This document shows, piece by piece, positions 1 to 8,873 of a stretch of 64,000 nucleotides of DNA. This DNA is from Pseudomonas purpurea (lineage in GTDB: Bacteria; Pseudomonadota; Gammaproteobacteria; Pseudomonadales; Pseudomonadaceae), in contig NZ_CP150918.1 in assembly GCF_039908635.1 (NCBI RefSeq), positions 5,534,001-5,598,000 of the forward strand, written 5' to 3'. Every line of letters starts with the position of its first letter. Position 1 is the first letter of the stretch. Both the position numbers and the translations under genes were made by a program. The notes beneath the pieces are model-generated. The model searched no databases, was not told the origin of the DNA, and saw only the letters and a program-made list of their open reading frames with translations.

Positions 1-1094
1 GCCACGTGGGAGTTGCCGGAACCGAGTACCGACACCAGACCCACCAGCTTGCCTTCCGGCACTTCGCCGAGCATGGCCGGCGTCAGTTCTTCGCTGATCA
101 GAATGGTGTTGTCGGGGTAGACCAGGGTTTGCTGGCGCTCTTCCTGCAAGTACGCCAGCAGACGACGACCTAGGTCCTTGACGTCCGAAGCGCGTTCGCG
201 CAGGTAGGCGTCGTCCATCAGTTCGAAGCGGTTGACGTGATCGGTGACCACCTGACGCAACGCGCCCTGGGCCCACTGGCCGGTCTTGATGATGGTCGTC
301 ACTTCGCTGCCCAGCGAGGCATCATCGAGCATCATCAGGTAGACGTCGAACAGCGCCCGCTCTTCGGGCCGCAACTGGGTGGCGAGCTTGGCGGACAAGG
401 CGCGCATGTCGGCGCGCACGCCTTCGATGGCGGTCTTGAACAGACCCAGCTCGGCGTCGATGTCGTGGATGGTTTTATCGGGCACCACGTCCAGGTCGGC
501 CGGTGGCAGCATGACCACCGCGGTCCCGACCGCCGCGCCGGGCGAACCTGGTACGCCGACGAACTTTGCTTCCTGAATGCCTTTGCCCTGGCGACCCAGG
601 CCACGGATCGAGCCGGTGGCCTCGGCGTGGGCGATTACGCCGGCGAGCTGGGCGCTCATGGTCACCAGGAAGGCTTCTTCACCTTCGTCGAACTGGCGAC
701 GTTCTTTTTGCTGGATGACCAACACGCCGACGACGCGGCGGTGGTGAATGATCGGTGCACCGAGGAACGAGGCATAACGCTCTTCACCGGTTTCGGCAAA
801 GTAGCGATAGCGCGGGTGATCCGCGGCATTTTCGAGGTTCAGGGGTTCTTCACGCGTGCCGACCAGGCCGACCAGACCTTCGTTGGGTGCCATGCTGACC
901 TTGCCGATCGAGCGCTTGTTCAAGCCCTCGGTGGCCATCAACACGAAACGGTTGGTCTCGGGGTCGAGCAGGTAGACCGAGCAGACCTGGCTGCCCATGG
1001 CCTCTTTGACGCGCAACACAATAATCCCCAACGCCGCCTTGAGATCCTTGGCGGAGTTAACTTCCTGGACGATCTTGCGCAGCGTATTGAGCAT
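1..1094 (-). CDS. ptsP: Phosphoenolpyruvate-protein phosphotransferase PtsP (EI-Ntr), 3' end beyond window
   Basis: First enzyme of the nitrogen phosphotransferase system. It takes phosphate from PEP and passes it to the HPr-like protein NPr (PtsO) in the cytoplasm. About 364 N-terminal residues are visible. Residues ~1-165 form a GAF sensory domain starting MLNTLRKIVQEVNSAKD. A linker and the EI N-terminal domain (VPGSPGAAVGTAVVMLP onward) follow. The phospho-histidine and PEP-binding domains lie past the window edge. The ATG at 1094 begins 22 bp after the rppH stop, so the two genes are probably one operon, as in other pseudomonads. The GAF domain separates EI-Ntr from sugar-PTS enzyme I. 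Confidence 0.93.
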   Translation of the reverse strand, partial: MLNTLRKIVQEVNSAKDLKAALGIIVLRVKEAMGSQVCSVYLLDPETNRFVLMATEGLNKRSIGKVSMAPNEGLVGLVGTREEPLNLENAADHPRYRYFAETGEERYASFLGAPIIHHRRVVGVLVIQQKERRQFDEGEEAFLVTMSAQLAGVIAHAEATGSIRGLGRQGKGIQEAKFVGVPGSPGAAVGTAVVMLPPADLDVVPDKTIHDIDAELGLFKTAIEGVRADMRALSAKLATQLRPEERALFDVYLMMLDDASLGSEVTTIIKTGQWAQGALRQVVTDHVNRFELMDDAYLRERASDVKDLGRRLLAYLQEERQQTLVYPDNTILISEELTPAMLGEVPEGKLVGLVSVLGSGNSHV

Positions 1095-1116
1095 GGCTCG
1101 GGGTCGAACTCCGTCG

Positions 1117-1596
1117 TCAGTCGCGCGCTAAAAGGCGCGGGGCAAGCTCTTTGAGAGCGCGGCGATACACCTCGCGCTTGAATGTCACCACCTGGCCCAA
1201 CGGATACCAATAACTGACCCAGCGCCAGCCATCGAACTCCGGTTTACCGGTCAAATCCATCCGCACCCGCTGCTCGTTGGAGACCAGGCGCAGGAGAAAC
1301 CATTTCTGTTTCTGGCCGATACACAGCGGTTGGCTGTGGGTTCGGACCAGACGTTGCGGCAAACGATAGCGCAACCAGCCCCGGGTGCAGGCGAGTATTT
1401 CAACATCTTCGCGCTCCAGACCCACTTCTTCGTTCAGCTCGCGGTACAAGGCGTCTTCCGGCGTCTCCTGCGGGTTGATCCCCCCTTGAGGAAACTGCCA
1501 GGCATCTTGATTGATACGGCGAGCCCATAGCACCTGGCCAGCATCATTCGTGAGAATAATCCCGACATTGGGGCGGAAACCATCGGGGTCGATCAC
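1117..1596 (-). CDS. rppH: RNA 5'-pyrophosphohydrolase RppH (Nudix)
   Basis: Removes pyrophosphate from the 5' triphosphate of mRNAs, which starts RNase E-dependent decay. The protein is 159 aa, the usual length. The Nudix box is visible as [20 protein letters not shown], preceded by the conserved DAWQFPQ. The reading frame is open to 1656, but the family begins at (M)[11 protein letters not shown]. That corresponds to a GTG at 1594-1596, which I take as the start; the 20 residues upstream are not conserved-looking. It lies directly upstream of ptsP in the same orientation. Confidence 0.93.
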   Translation of the reverse strand: MIDPDGFRPNVGIILTNDAGQVLWARRINQDAWQFPQGGINPQETPEDALYRELNEEVGLEREDVEILACTRGWLRYRLPQRLVRTHSQPLCIGQKQKWFLLRLVSNEQRVRMDLTGKPEFDGWRWVSYWYPLGQVVTFKREVYRRALKELAPRLLARD

Positions 1597-1739
1597 GGCA
1601 ACAACCTCGCAAACGCATGTCGCCGCATTGTTCCACAAAGGTTGTGAATGCGGCAACGAAGCTTCCTACCTTATGTGCACTCTTGTGAAAAGACCGTATT
1701 CTTGTGGCCTTTTTACAGACTTTTCAGCGGGTAACTGCA

Positions 1740-2396
1740 ATGCGCCTGGCTTTATTCGACTTGGACAACACCCTTCTGGGCGGTGACAGTGATCACGCTT
1801 GGGGCGATTACCTGTGCGAGCGCGGAATTCTCGACCCCGTCGCCTACAAGGCACGCAACGACGAGTTCTACCAGGATTACCTGGCTGGCAAGCTGGATAA
1901 CGCCGAGTACCTGAACTTTTGCCTGGAGATCCTCGGCCGCACCGACATGGCCCAGCTCGATGAATGGCACCGCGACTACATGCGCGACTGCATCGAGCCG
2001 ATCGTGTTGCCCAAGGGGCTCGAACTGCTGGCCAAACACCGCGCTGCCGGCGACAAACTGGTGATCATCACCGCCACCAACCGCTTCGTGACCGGGCCGA
2101 TTGCCGAGCGCCTGGGGGTTGAAACCCTGATCGCCACCGAATGCGAAATGGTCGACGGCCGCTACAGCGGGCGCAGCACCGACGTGCCGTGCTTTCGCGA
2201 AGGCAAGGTGACGCGTTTGAATCGTTGGCTGGAAGAGACGGGGTTGTCGCTTGAAGACAGCTATTTCTACAGCGACTCAATGAATGACCTGTCGCTGCTG
2301 GAGCAGGTGACTCACGCTGTGGCGGTCGATCCTGATCCGAATTTGCGCGCTGAAGCCCAGAAGCGTGGCTGGCCGGTCATATCGTTGCGCGACTGA
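1740..2396 (+). CDS. HAD-superfamily (subclass IB, SerB-like) phosphatase
   Basis: Cytosolic 218-aa HAD hydrolase divergent from rppH. Motif I is FDLDNTLL, with the nucleophile Asp7 and acid/base Asp9. Motif II is the IITATN segment near residue 115. Motif IV is [14 protein letters not shown] near residue 185. An all-helical cap lies between motifs I and II, as in phosphoserine phosphatase-like IB members. The ATG at 1740 is chosen because FDLDNT must lie close to the N-terminus. The physiological substrate cannot be read from sequence; SerB-like proteins of this length are often broad phosphomonoesterases. Confidence 0.85.
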   Translation: MRLALFDLDNTLLGGDSDHAWGDYLCERGILDPVAYKARNDEFYQDYLAGKLDNAEYLNFCLEILGRTDMAQLDEWHRDYMRDCIEPIVLPKGLELLAKHRAAGDKLVIITATNRFVTGPIAERLGVETLIATECEMVDGRYSGRSTDVPCFREGKVTRLNRWLEETGLSLEDSYFYSDSMNDLSLLEQVTHAVAVDPDPNLRAEAQKRGWPVISLRD

Positions 2397-2410
2397 GGTC
2401 AGCGCTTTAC

Positions 2411-2545
2411 CTGTGGCGAGGGAGCTTGCTCCCGTTCGGTCGCGCAGCGGCCGCAAATCAGGCCAACGCGTTCCGTCTGAAAAAACGTCCTTGCAGACTT
2501 CAGGAGCGCTTCGCGCTCCAGCGGGAGCAAGCTCCCTCGCCACAG
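2411..2545. repeat. REP doublet (REPIN-like), GTGGCGAGGGAGC family, copy 1
   Basis: Two inverted copies of the ~21-bp unit CTGTGGCGAGGGAGCTTGCT / its complement bracket a ~95-bp variable centre, 135 bp in total. It sits between the convergent ends of the HAD hydrolase and the DUF2269-type gene. Both arms also contain a short internal palindrome (GGAGCTTGCTCC). Confidence 0.9.
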
Positions 2546-2563
2546 TTGATAGCGTGAATCAGG

Positions 2564-2989
2564 TTAAACCGGCTTGGCGCCCATCAATCCCGCAATCGCG
2601 ATAAAACACACAAAACTGAACACCGCCAACGCGAAGGTGAACTTGCCGCCGCCCACCTTAGCCTTGCGCAGCTTGTTCAGCCGCACCACTAGCCAGAACC
2701 AGGCCAGCGCCGCCACGGTGTAGATCACGCTGGAGGCCAGCAACCAGGTCTGCCCCAGCGGCCAACCCACCAGGTGGACCAGCCACCAACCGGTGAACGG
2801 CATGCTCAGCAACGCCAGGCCCATCAGCAACCAGACAAAGACCCAGGGCCGCTGCAACGTCCGCGCAGGTGCCGAGGCGTCACCGTTGCGTCGCGTACGC
2901 CAGACCCAGATCGCCAGCCCCAGTGCACTCAGCAACAGCACAACCGTCGCCGCGACATGCGCAGCCTTGAGGGCGGTTAATGTTTCCAT
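2564..2989 (-). CDS. DUF2269-like small integral membrane protein
   Basis: Predicted inner-membrane protein of 141 aa with four hydrophobic helices: residues ~8-30, 47-65, 78-103 and 115-138. It begins METLTALKAAHVAATVVLLLS, with a His in the first helix like DUF2269/CopD-like proteins. Function is unknown. It converges on the HAD gene across a REP doublet and lies 39 bp downstream of ilvA in the same orientation. Assignment rests on the helix pattern and HxxxT-type first helix, so the family name is moderately secure only. Confidence 0.65.
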   Translation of the reverse strand: METLTALKAAHVAATVVLLLSALGLAIWVWRTRRNGDASAPARTLQRPWVFVWLLMGLALLSMPFTGWWLVHLVGWPLGQTWLLASSVIYTVAALAWFWLVVRLNKLRKAKVGGGKFTFALAVFSFVCFIAIAGLMGAKPV

Positions 2990-3028
2990 GGTTTGATTTC
3001 CTTAAAGGCTGCTCATCAGCGTAGCCGT

Positions 3029-4543
3029 TCAGCCGAGAAACAGCTTATAGGCCGGGTTGTTGCTCTCATCCCAGTACGGATAACCGATTTCTGCCAACGC
3101 CGCCGGCACCAGGTGACGCTCGTCATCAGGCACTTGCAGGCCGGCGACCACCCGGCCATCGGCCGCGCCATGGTTGCGGTAGTGGAACATCGAAATGTTC
3201 CAGCGCCCGCCAAGCTTATGCAGGAAGTTGAACAACGCACCCGGGCGCTCCGGGAACTCGAAGCGCAACACCACTTCATCCACGACATGCGCCGCGCGAC
3301 CACCGACCATGTGACGGATGTGCAATTTGGCCAGTTCGTTGTCGGTCAGGTCGAGCACCGGGAAACCCTGCTGCACCAGGCTCGCGATCAATGCGCTGCG
3401 CGGGTCGGTCTCCGGATGCGTCTGCACGCCCACGAAAATATGCGCCTCGCTGCCGGTGCTGTAGCGGTAGTTGAATTCAGTGATCTGGCGTTTGCCGATG
3501 GCTTCGCAGAACGCCTTGAAGCTGCCCGGTTTCTCGGGGATGGTCACGGCGATGATCGCTTCGCGGCCTTCGCCCAGTTCGGCGCGCTCGGCCACATGGC
3601 GCAAACGGTCGAAGTTGACGTTGGCACCGGAGTCGATGGCCACCAGGGTTTGCCCGGTAACACCACGCAGCTCGACGTACTTCTTGATCCCGGCCACGCC
3701 CAGTGCGCCGGCCGGCTCGGTGATCGAGCGGGTATCGTCGTAGATATCCTTGATCGCCGCGCAGATCTCGTCAGTGCTGACGGTGATCACTTCATCGACA
3801 TAGTCTTTGCAGATATCAAACGTGTGCTGACCGATCTGGGCCACCGCCACGCCATCGGCAAACAGGCCCACTGTCGGCAACACCACGCGCACACCGGCCG
3901 CCATGGCCGCTTGCAAGCAGTTCGAGTCGTCGGGCTCGACGCCGATGATTTTGATTTCCGGGCGCAGGTATTTCACGTACGCCGCGATCCCGGCAATCAG
4001 GCCACCGCCGCCCACCGGCACAAAAATCGCGTCCAGCGGCCCTGGGTGCTGGCGCAGAATTTCCATCGCCACAGTGCCCTGCCCGGCAATGGTGTGGGGA
4101 TCGTCGTAAGGGTGAATGTAGACGTAGCCTTTTTCGTCGACCAGTTTCAGCGAGTAGGCCAGCGCTTCCGGAAAGGAATCACCGTGCAGCACCACTTTGC
4201 CGCCGCGCGAGCGCACGCCTTCGACTTTGATTTCCGGGGTGGTCTTGGGCATGACGATGGTCGCTTTCACGCCCAACACCTTGGCCGCCAGGGCCAGGCC
4301 CTGCGCGTGGTTGCCCGCCGAAGCCGTGACCACGCCACGGGCGCGCTCTTCAGCACTCAACTGGGTCAGCTTGTTGTAGGCGCCACGAATCTTGAACGAG
4401 AACACCGGCTGCAAGTCTTCACGCTTGAGCCAAATCTTGTTGCCCAGCCGCTCGGAGAGCTGGCGAGCAGTCTGCAATGGGGTTTCTACGGCAACGTCAT
4501 AAACGCGCGAGGTGAGGATCTTTTTGACGTACTGTTCGAGCAT
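3029..4543 (-). CDS. ilvA: Threonine ammonia-lyase, biosynthetic
   Basis: PLP-dependent deaminase converting L-threonine to 2-oxobutanoate, the first committed step of isoleucine synthesis. The protein is 504 aa, the length of biosynthetic IlvA. The PLP lysine is in SFKIRGAYNKL near residue 51. The glycine loop is VGGGGLIAGIA near residue 175. The C-terminal ~180 residues carry two ACT-like regulatory modules (starting near IAVTIPEKPGSF and VVLRFEFPERPGALF), consistent with isoleucine feedback. It is divergent from rpiA across a REP doublet. Confidence 0.95.
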   Translation of the reverse strand: MLEQYVKKILTSRVYDVAVETPLQTARQLSERLGNKIWLKREDLQPVFSFKIRGAYNKLTQLSAEERARGVVTASAGNHAQGLALAAKVLGVKATIVMPKTTPEIKVEGVRSRGGKVVLHGDSFPEALAYSLKLVDEKGYVYIHPYDDPHTIAGQGTVAMEILRQHPGPLDAIFVPVGGGGLIAGIAAYVKYLRPEIKIIGVEPDDSNCLQAAMAAGVRVVLPTVGLFADGVAVAQIGQHTFDICKDYVDEVITVSTDEICAAIKDIYDDTRSITEPAGALGVAGIKKYVELRGVTGQTLVAIDSGANVNFDRLRHVAERAELGEGREAIIAVTIPEKPGSFKAFCEAIGKRQITEFNYRYSTGSEAHIFVGVQTHPETDPRSALIASLVQQGFPVLDLTDNELAKLHIRHMVGGRAAHVVDEVVLRFEFPERPGALFNFLHKLGGRWNISMFHYRNHGAADGRVVAGLQVPDDERHLVPAALAEIGYPYWDESNNPAYKLFLG

Positions 4544-4656
4544 CGGAAAGCATCACTGAGCGGGTTGGGCAGGGCCAACGAGTCTAACCCGGCTTTTGGC
4601 CGGGCGACCACACGAATCCAGAGGTTTTAGCCCTCTTCCGGCCACCATTGATTCAT

Positions 4657-4793
4657 TGTGGCGAGGGAGCTTGCTCCCGCTGGAGCGCGAAGCGCTCCCC
4701 TGCGGTCCAGACCGCAAGACAAACCAGAAAGATCTTGCACACTGATTTTACGACCGCTGCGCGGCCGAGCGGGAGCAAGCTCCCTCGCCACAA
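4657..4793. repeat. REP doublet (REPIN-like), GTGGCGAGGGAGC family, copy 2
   Basis: Inverted pair of TGTGGCGAGGGAGCTTGCTC units 137 bp end to end. It lies in the divergent ilvA-rpiA intergenic region, so it is upstream of both genes rather than in a 3' region. The centre contains smaller palindromes (GAGCGCGAAGCGCTC and GACCGCTGCGCGGCCG). Confidence 0.9.
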
Positions 4794-4895
4794 AAGCCAA
4801 TGTGCGCCGCCGCCCCGCCAATCGGGCAATGACCTTCACCACCTCGGGGCTTATAATGCGGGCCTTTCGTTACCCTTTGGCACCTCGGAGCCCGC

Positions 4896-5567
4896 ATGAC
4901 CCAGGATCAACTCAAACAGGCAGTAGCCCAGGCCGCTGTCGACTTCATCCTTCCGAAACTCGACGACAAAAGCATCGTCGGGGTCGGCACCGGCTCCACC
5001 GCCAACTGCTTCATCGATGCGCTGGCGTTGCACAAAGGCGCGTTCGACGGTGCGGTCGCCAGTTCCGAAGCCACCGCTGCACGGCTCAAGGGCCATGGCA
5101 TTCCAGTGTATGAACTGAACACTGTCAGCGACCTGGAGTTCTACGTCGACGGCGCCGATGAAAGCGACGAACACCTGAACCTGATCAAGGGTGGCGGCGC
5201 AGCCCTGACCCGCGAGAAGATCGTCGCGGCCGTGGCCAAGACCTTCATCTGCATCGCCGACGCCAGCAAACTGGTGCCGGTACTCGGGGCGTTCCCGCTG
5301 CCGGTCGAAGTGATCCCGATGGCCCGCAGCCACGTGGCCCGCGAGCTGGTGAAACTGGGCGGCGACCCGGTGTATCGCGAAGGCGTGTTGACCGACAACG
5401 GCAACATCATCCTCGACGTGTTCAACATGCAGATCACCAACCCGGTGGAACTGGAAACCCAAATCAACGCCATCGTCGGCGTTGTCACCAACGGCCTGTT
5501 CGCCGCCCGTCCGGCTGACTTGCTGCTGTTGGGTACCGCTGAAGGCGTGAAAACCCTCAAGGCCTGA
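4896..5567 (+). CDS. rpiA: Ribose-5-phosphate isomerase A
   Basis: Interconverts ribose-5-phosphate and ribulose-5-phosphate in the pentose phosphate pathway. The protein is 223 aa, the full family length. Visible motifs are [16 protein letters not shown] (phosphate-binding loop, residues ~28-43), YVDGADE (~84-90) and [14 protein letters not shown] (~97-110), which includes the catalytic Asp/Lys/Glu set. The start ATG at 4896 follows a leader containing GGCACCTCGGAG. A strong GC-rich hairpin follows the stop codon. Confidence 0.96.
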   Translation: MTQDQLKQAVAQAAVDFILPKLDDKSIVGVGTGSTANCFIDALALHKGAFDGAVASSEATAARLKGHGIPVYELNTVSDLEFYVDGADESDEHLNLIKGGGAALTREKIVAAVAKTFICIADASKLVPVLGAFPLPVEVIPMARSHVARELVKLGGDPVYREGVLTDNGNIILDVFNMQITNPVELETQINAIVGVVTNGLFAARPADLLLLGTAEGVKTLKA

Positions 5568-5877
5568 GCCTGACACGCTGATCGACCCCGCACGCCCTGC
5601 GTGGGGGTCGATCACGTAAGCATTTCGATACATCCCCGCCACACTCCCTCCCCGGCTCAATCACAAGTGCTACTTTTCGCAGCATTTCGGCGAACTAATG
5701 CCCGATTTTGCGCAGTGCATCGCAGCCCGGCGCGCGACATTCAGTATCAAAACCGTTACAAATTACAGCCATGCGACGCTCCCTATAAGCCATGCGCCAA
5801 ACCACGGCCGCCCACGGAATGAGGCGCGCATTGTGCAAACGTCCCGACTTTTCCCACCATGCTCAAGGAAGATTCCT
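5568..5877. other. rpiA-aaaA intergenic region with GC-rich hairpin
   Basis: At 5580-5613 GATCGACCCC and GGGGTCGATC pair as a 10-bp stem with an inner CACG/CGTG extension. There is no T tract, so it is at most an imperfect terminator or an mRNA 3' stabiliser. The rest (5614-5877) has lower GC content and presumably holds the aaaA promoter. I see no convincing -35/-10 pair and no credible short gene. A Shine-Dalgarno-like AAGGAAG lies just before the aaaA GTG. Confidence 0.6.
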
Positions 5878-7824
5878 GTGATTAAGCCCCTCGCGCTTGC
5901 TGTCAGTGTTGCCAGCGCCCTGCTCTCCCTCCCAAGCCAGGCCTACGAGTACGGCGAACATGCCGCCACCACCCTGGATCGCCTGATCAACGATTACCCC
6001 GGCCGCTATCGCGGCACCGCCAACTTCGCCGGCGCTGCCGACTGGATGCAAAGCCAGATGGGCAACGCCTACAGCATCAGCCGTCAGGATTTCAGCTGGA
6101 ACAGTGGCAGCCGCCGTTCGCAGAACGTGGTCGCCTACGCTGCCGGCACGAAACCGCAGTACGTCGTGGTCGGTGCGCACTTCGACACCTACTTCGGTCG
6201 CCCGACCCTGCAAGGCCTGGACGACAACGGTTCCGGCGCCAGCGTACTGACGGAAATCGCCCGCAACCTCGGCGGCCTGAAACTGGAGAACGGCTTGCAA
6301 GTGGTCGGCTTCGGCGCCGAAGAAGAAGGCCTGCGCGGTTCCAAGGCGTTTGTCGAATCCCTGAGCGCCAGCCAGCGCGCCAACATGCTGGCCATGATCA
6401 ACCTCGACAGCCTGATCACTGGCGACATGATGTACGCCCACGCGGGCCAGAACAGCATCGACAACCCGGCCTTGGCGTCCTTGCGCGAACACACCTTGAA
6501 AATCGCCAGGGAACTGAACATCAACCTGTTCACCAACCCTGGCCTCGACCCGGCCTACCCCAAAGGCACCGGTTGCTGCAGCGACGGCGAGGCCTTTGAA
6601 AAGCTCAACGTCCCGATTCTCTATATAGAAGCCACCAACTGGGAACTGGGCGCCATGGACGGCTACACCCAGACCAGCAACCCGGCGATCCCCGGCGGTT
6701 CGACCTGGCATGACCCGGCCGAAGACAACGAGAAAGTCCTGACCAACGCCTTCGGCCAGGAACGCATCGACCAGCGCCTGCGCGATTACTCGCGCCTGCT
6801 CAGCCGCCTCGTGCTGGAACTGACCAACGCCGACCTGCTGGCTTCCACCGCCTCGGGCGGTGCGGTAGCACGCAATCAGCAGGACAACCTGCAACGCCAG
6901 CATCAAGCCATGGTGCGCCTGCATGACCGCCGCTGGCTGACGCTGCAAGCCATGAGCCGCGAGGTCGGCAGTTTTGATGGCGAAATCGGCGTCGACGGCG
7001 AATACAACCCCGACAGCGGTTTCGACACGGCGCCCAACCCAGAAGCACGTCGCCTGGGCGTGCACGCACTCGGCGATTATCAGTTGAGTTCAAGCCTGAA
7101 CATCGGCGCCAGCCTCAGCTACCTCAGCGGTCGCGACAAACTGGAGCACGGCGGCAAACTCGACAGCGACACCTGGCAGGCAGCGGTCTACGCCTTGCTC
7201 AACGATGGCGGGCCGCAATGGCTGGCGGGCGACCTGAGCGCCGGCCGTACGCGTTTCGACTCGAAACGTAACCTGGTGATCCAGGCCAATGGCGGCCCGG
7301 TGTTGCTCAATCAACAGCTCACCGGTGACACCGACGCCCTGACCCTCGGCGCGCGGGTGCTCGGCGGTTATGACTTCGACTTCGGCCCGGTCAAGAGCGG
7401 CCCCTTCGCCGGTCTCGACTACAATCACTACCGCATCGACGGCTTCCACGAGAAACAGGACTTGCGCACCGCCCTCGGCTATCAGGAACAACGCTTCGAT
7501 TCGCTGGAAGCCAGCCTCGGCTGGCGCGTACGCGGCACGCTGGGCCTGCCTTACGGCATGAGCCTGCTGCCTTACGGCGACATCGCGTGGGTCAAGGAGT
7601 TGGGTGACGGGCGCCTGGAAGACCTCGACCTCACCAGCCGCGCCGACAGCCAGGTGCGCGTCGCCGAACTGGGCTCCGTGGACAAGAGCTTTGGCCGCGC
7701 ACAAGTCGGCAGCCAATTGGCAATCACTCCACAGCTTGGGGTGTTCGCGGAGGTCAACAGCCGCATCGGTCACGACGAAGGCAGCCAGACCGGTTACTCC
7801 CTCGGCGTGCAGTGGATGTTCTAA
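5878..7824 (+). CDS. aaaA: AaaA-like M28 aminopeptidase autotransporter
   Basis: Cell-surface type V-secreted zinc aminopeptidase. The P. aeruginosa homologue AaaA removes N-terminal arginine from peptides. I chose the GTG at 5878: it has an AAGGAAG ribosome site and is followed at once by a signal peptide (MIKPLALAVSVASALLSLPSQA, cleavage after Ala22). That gives 648 aa, close to AaaA. M28 zinc ligands are visible: His101 (GAHFDTY), Asp115/116 (LDDNGSG), Glu148-150 (GAEEEG), Asp177 (NLDSL) and a His in TWHDPAEDN. From about residue 385 a C-terminal beta-barrel follows, ending in the outer-membrane signature GVQWMF. Arginine specificity is inferred from orthology and synteny (next to rpiA/ilvA) only. 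Confidence 0.85.
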   Translation: MIKPLALAVSVASALLSLPSQAYEYGEHAATTLDRLINDYPGRYRGTANFAGAADWMQSQMGNAYSISRQDFSWNSGSRRSQNVVAYAAGTKPQYVVVGAHFDTYFGRPTLQGLDDNGSGASVLTEIARNLGGLKLENGLQVVGFGAEEEGLRGSKAFVESLSASQRANMLAMINLDSLITGDMMYAHAGQNSIDNPALASLREHTLKIARELNINLFTNPGLDPAYPKGTGCCSDGEAFEKLNVPILYIEATNWELGAMDGYTQTSNPAIPGGSTWHDPAEDNEKVLTNAFGQERIDQRLRDYSRLLSRLVLELTNADLLASTASGGAVARNQQDNLQRQHQAMVRLHDRRWLTLQAMSREVGSFDGEIGVDGEYNPDSGFDTAPNPEARRLGVHALGDYQLSSSLNIGASLSYLSGRDKLEHGGKLDSDTWQAAVYALLNDGGPQWLAGDLSAGRTRFDSKRNLVIQANGGPVLLNQQLTGDTDALTLGARVLGGYDFDFGPVKSGPFAGLDYNHYRIDGFHEKQDLRTALGYQEQRFDSLEASLGWRVRGTLGLPYGMSLLPYGDIAWVKELGDGRLEDLDLTSRADSQVRVAELGSVDKSFGRAQVGSQLAITPQLGVFAEVNSRIGHDEGSQTGYSLGVQWMF

Positions 7825-7827
7825 GCC

Positions 7828-8793
7828 TTAGCGAGCCGGCTGCTTGAAGACGTAGAACAGGTTCGGCTCGCTCACCAGGTACACCGTGCCGTCATCGTCC
7901 ATGGCGATCCCTTCCGCTTGCGGCACGGTTTCACGCAACCCCTGGCGGCCCTTGAGCAATGACATCGTACTCAGCGGCCGACCATCGACATCCAGCTCGA
8001 TCACCAGCCGCGACTCATCCGACAATGCCAGCAAATGACCGCTGCGCTCGTCGTATTGCAGGCTCGACAAATCGCGCACGAACAACCCGGCATCGCGCTT
8101 GGGGTTGTTGATCACATGCACGGCGTAGGACTTCTCCGGGTTGTAGTGGGGAAACCCCTGCACCTCATAGATCAGCATCGGGTCGCGTTCCTTGGCCACG
8201 AACAACCTTTTGCCCACCGAATCGTAGGCCAACCCTTCGAACCCTTTGTTGCTGCGCATGTGCACACCGAGGCTGATTTGCTCGGCGTCCGCGGCATCGA
8301 GAAACACCGTGTCGTCTTGCAGGTGAATCTTGATCAGGCGTTGCTGGCGCTCGTCAGTGATGACATAGGTGTTGGCGCTGATGAACTCAACGGCTTCTGG
8401 ATCACCGAAGCCGACCAACGCCACGCGGCGCAGAATGTGGCCGTCGAGGGACAGCTCGATCAGCTCGGCGTTTTGATTGGTGACGGTAAACAGGCTTTTT
8501 CGCACCGGGTCGTAGGTCAGGGCCGACACGTCATCGTCCAGCCCGACGATGGGTTGCGCCTCAAGGGTCACCCGATACTGAGCCAAGCCCATGGACTGCT
8601 CGTCGACCGGCCCCAGCCAGGATTGCCAGTTGAACCAGGCCCGCTCGAACAGACGGTAATGCTGCCCGGCGAACCCCGAAACCAACAAGGCAACGCAGCA
8701 TACGATCAGCAGTATGGGGGTGGGGCGGGCAAGTCGGCGCATTCGCAGAAAGCTCAAAGTCAAAAAGGGTGGGATGAAATACCACGATTTCAT
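7828..8793 (-). CDS. SdiA-regulated-type beta-propeller protein, copy 1
   Basis: 321-aa envelope protein with an N-terminal hydrophobic anchor (PTPILLIVCCVALLVSG). The large C-terminal region resembles the SdiA-regulated family: repeated segments such as DPVRKSLFTVTNQNAELIELSLDG, DPEAVEFI, VRDLSSLQYDERSGHLLALSDES and PQAEGIAMDDDGTVYLVSEPNLFY. It stops 3 bp from the end of convergent aaaA. Translation could instead begin at the ATG at 8742 (MRRLARP); neither start has a strong ribosome site. It is clearly paralogous to the next gene. Function is unknown. Confidence 0.8.
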   Translation of the reverse strand: MKSWYFIPPFLTLSFLRMRRLARPTPILLIVCCVALLVSGFAGQHYRLFERAWFNWQSWLGPVDEQSMGLAQYRVTLEAQPIVGLDDDVSALTYDPVRKSLFTVTNQNAELIELSLDGHILRRVALVGFGDPEAVEFISANTYVITDERQQRLIKIHLQDDTVFLDAADAEQISLGVHMRSNKGFEGLAYDSVGKRLFVAKERDPMLIYEVQGFPHYNPEKSYAVHVINNPKRDAGLFVRDLSSLQYDERSGHLLALSDESRLVIELDVDGRPLSTMSLLKGRQGLRETVPQAEGIAMDDDGTVYLVSEPNLFYVFKQPAR

Positions 8794-8873
8794 GAATTCA
8801 AACTTAATCCTGAATCAGATTGGCTGCCGATGTTTATCCAAACATAACGGCCAACAGCCAAAACGCGAGGGCC

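Noticed and set aside
237..1154. Long open frames antisense to ptsP, ilvA, spuC, gcvP and others
   Set aside because: They are His/Gln/Arg-rich shadows produced by GC-rich third positions of the recognised genes on the other strand.
2277..2604. Open frames encoding ELAPAGARSAP-like peptides at many sites
   Set aside because: These are translations through the GTGGCGAGGGAGC REP elements on either strand. They recur wherever the repeat occurs and are not genes.
5601..5822. Short rightward open frame between rpiA and aaaA
   Set aside because: No ribosome site, odd composition, and it overlaps the likely aaaA promoter. It is also partly an N-terminal over-extension of the aaaA frame region.
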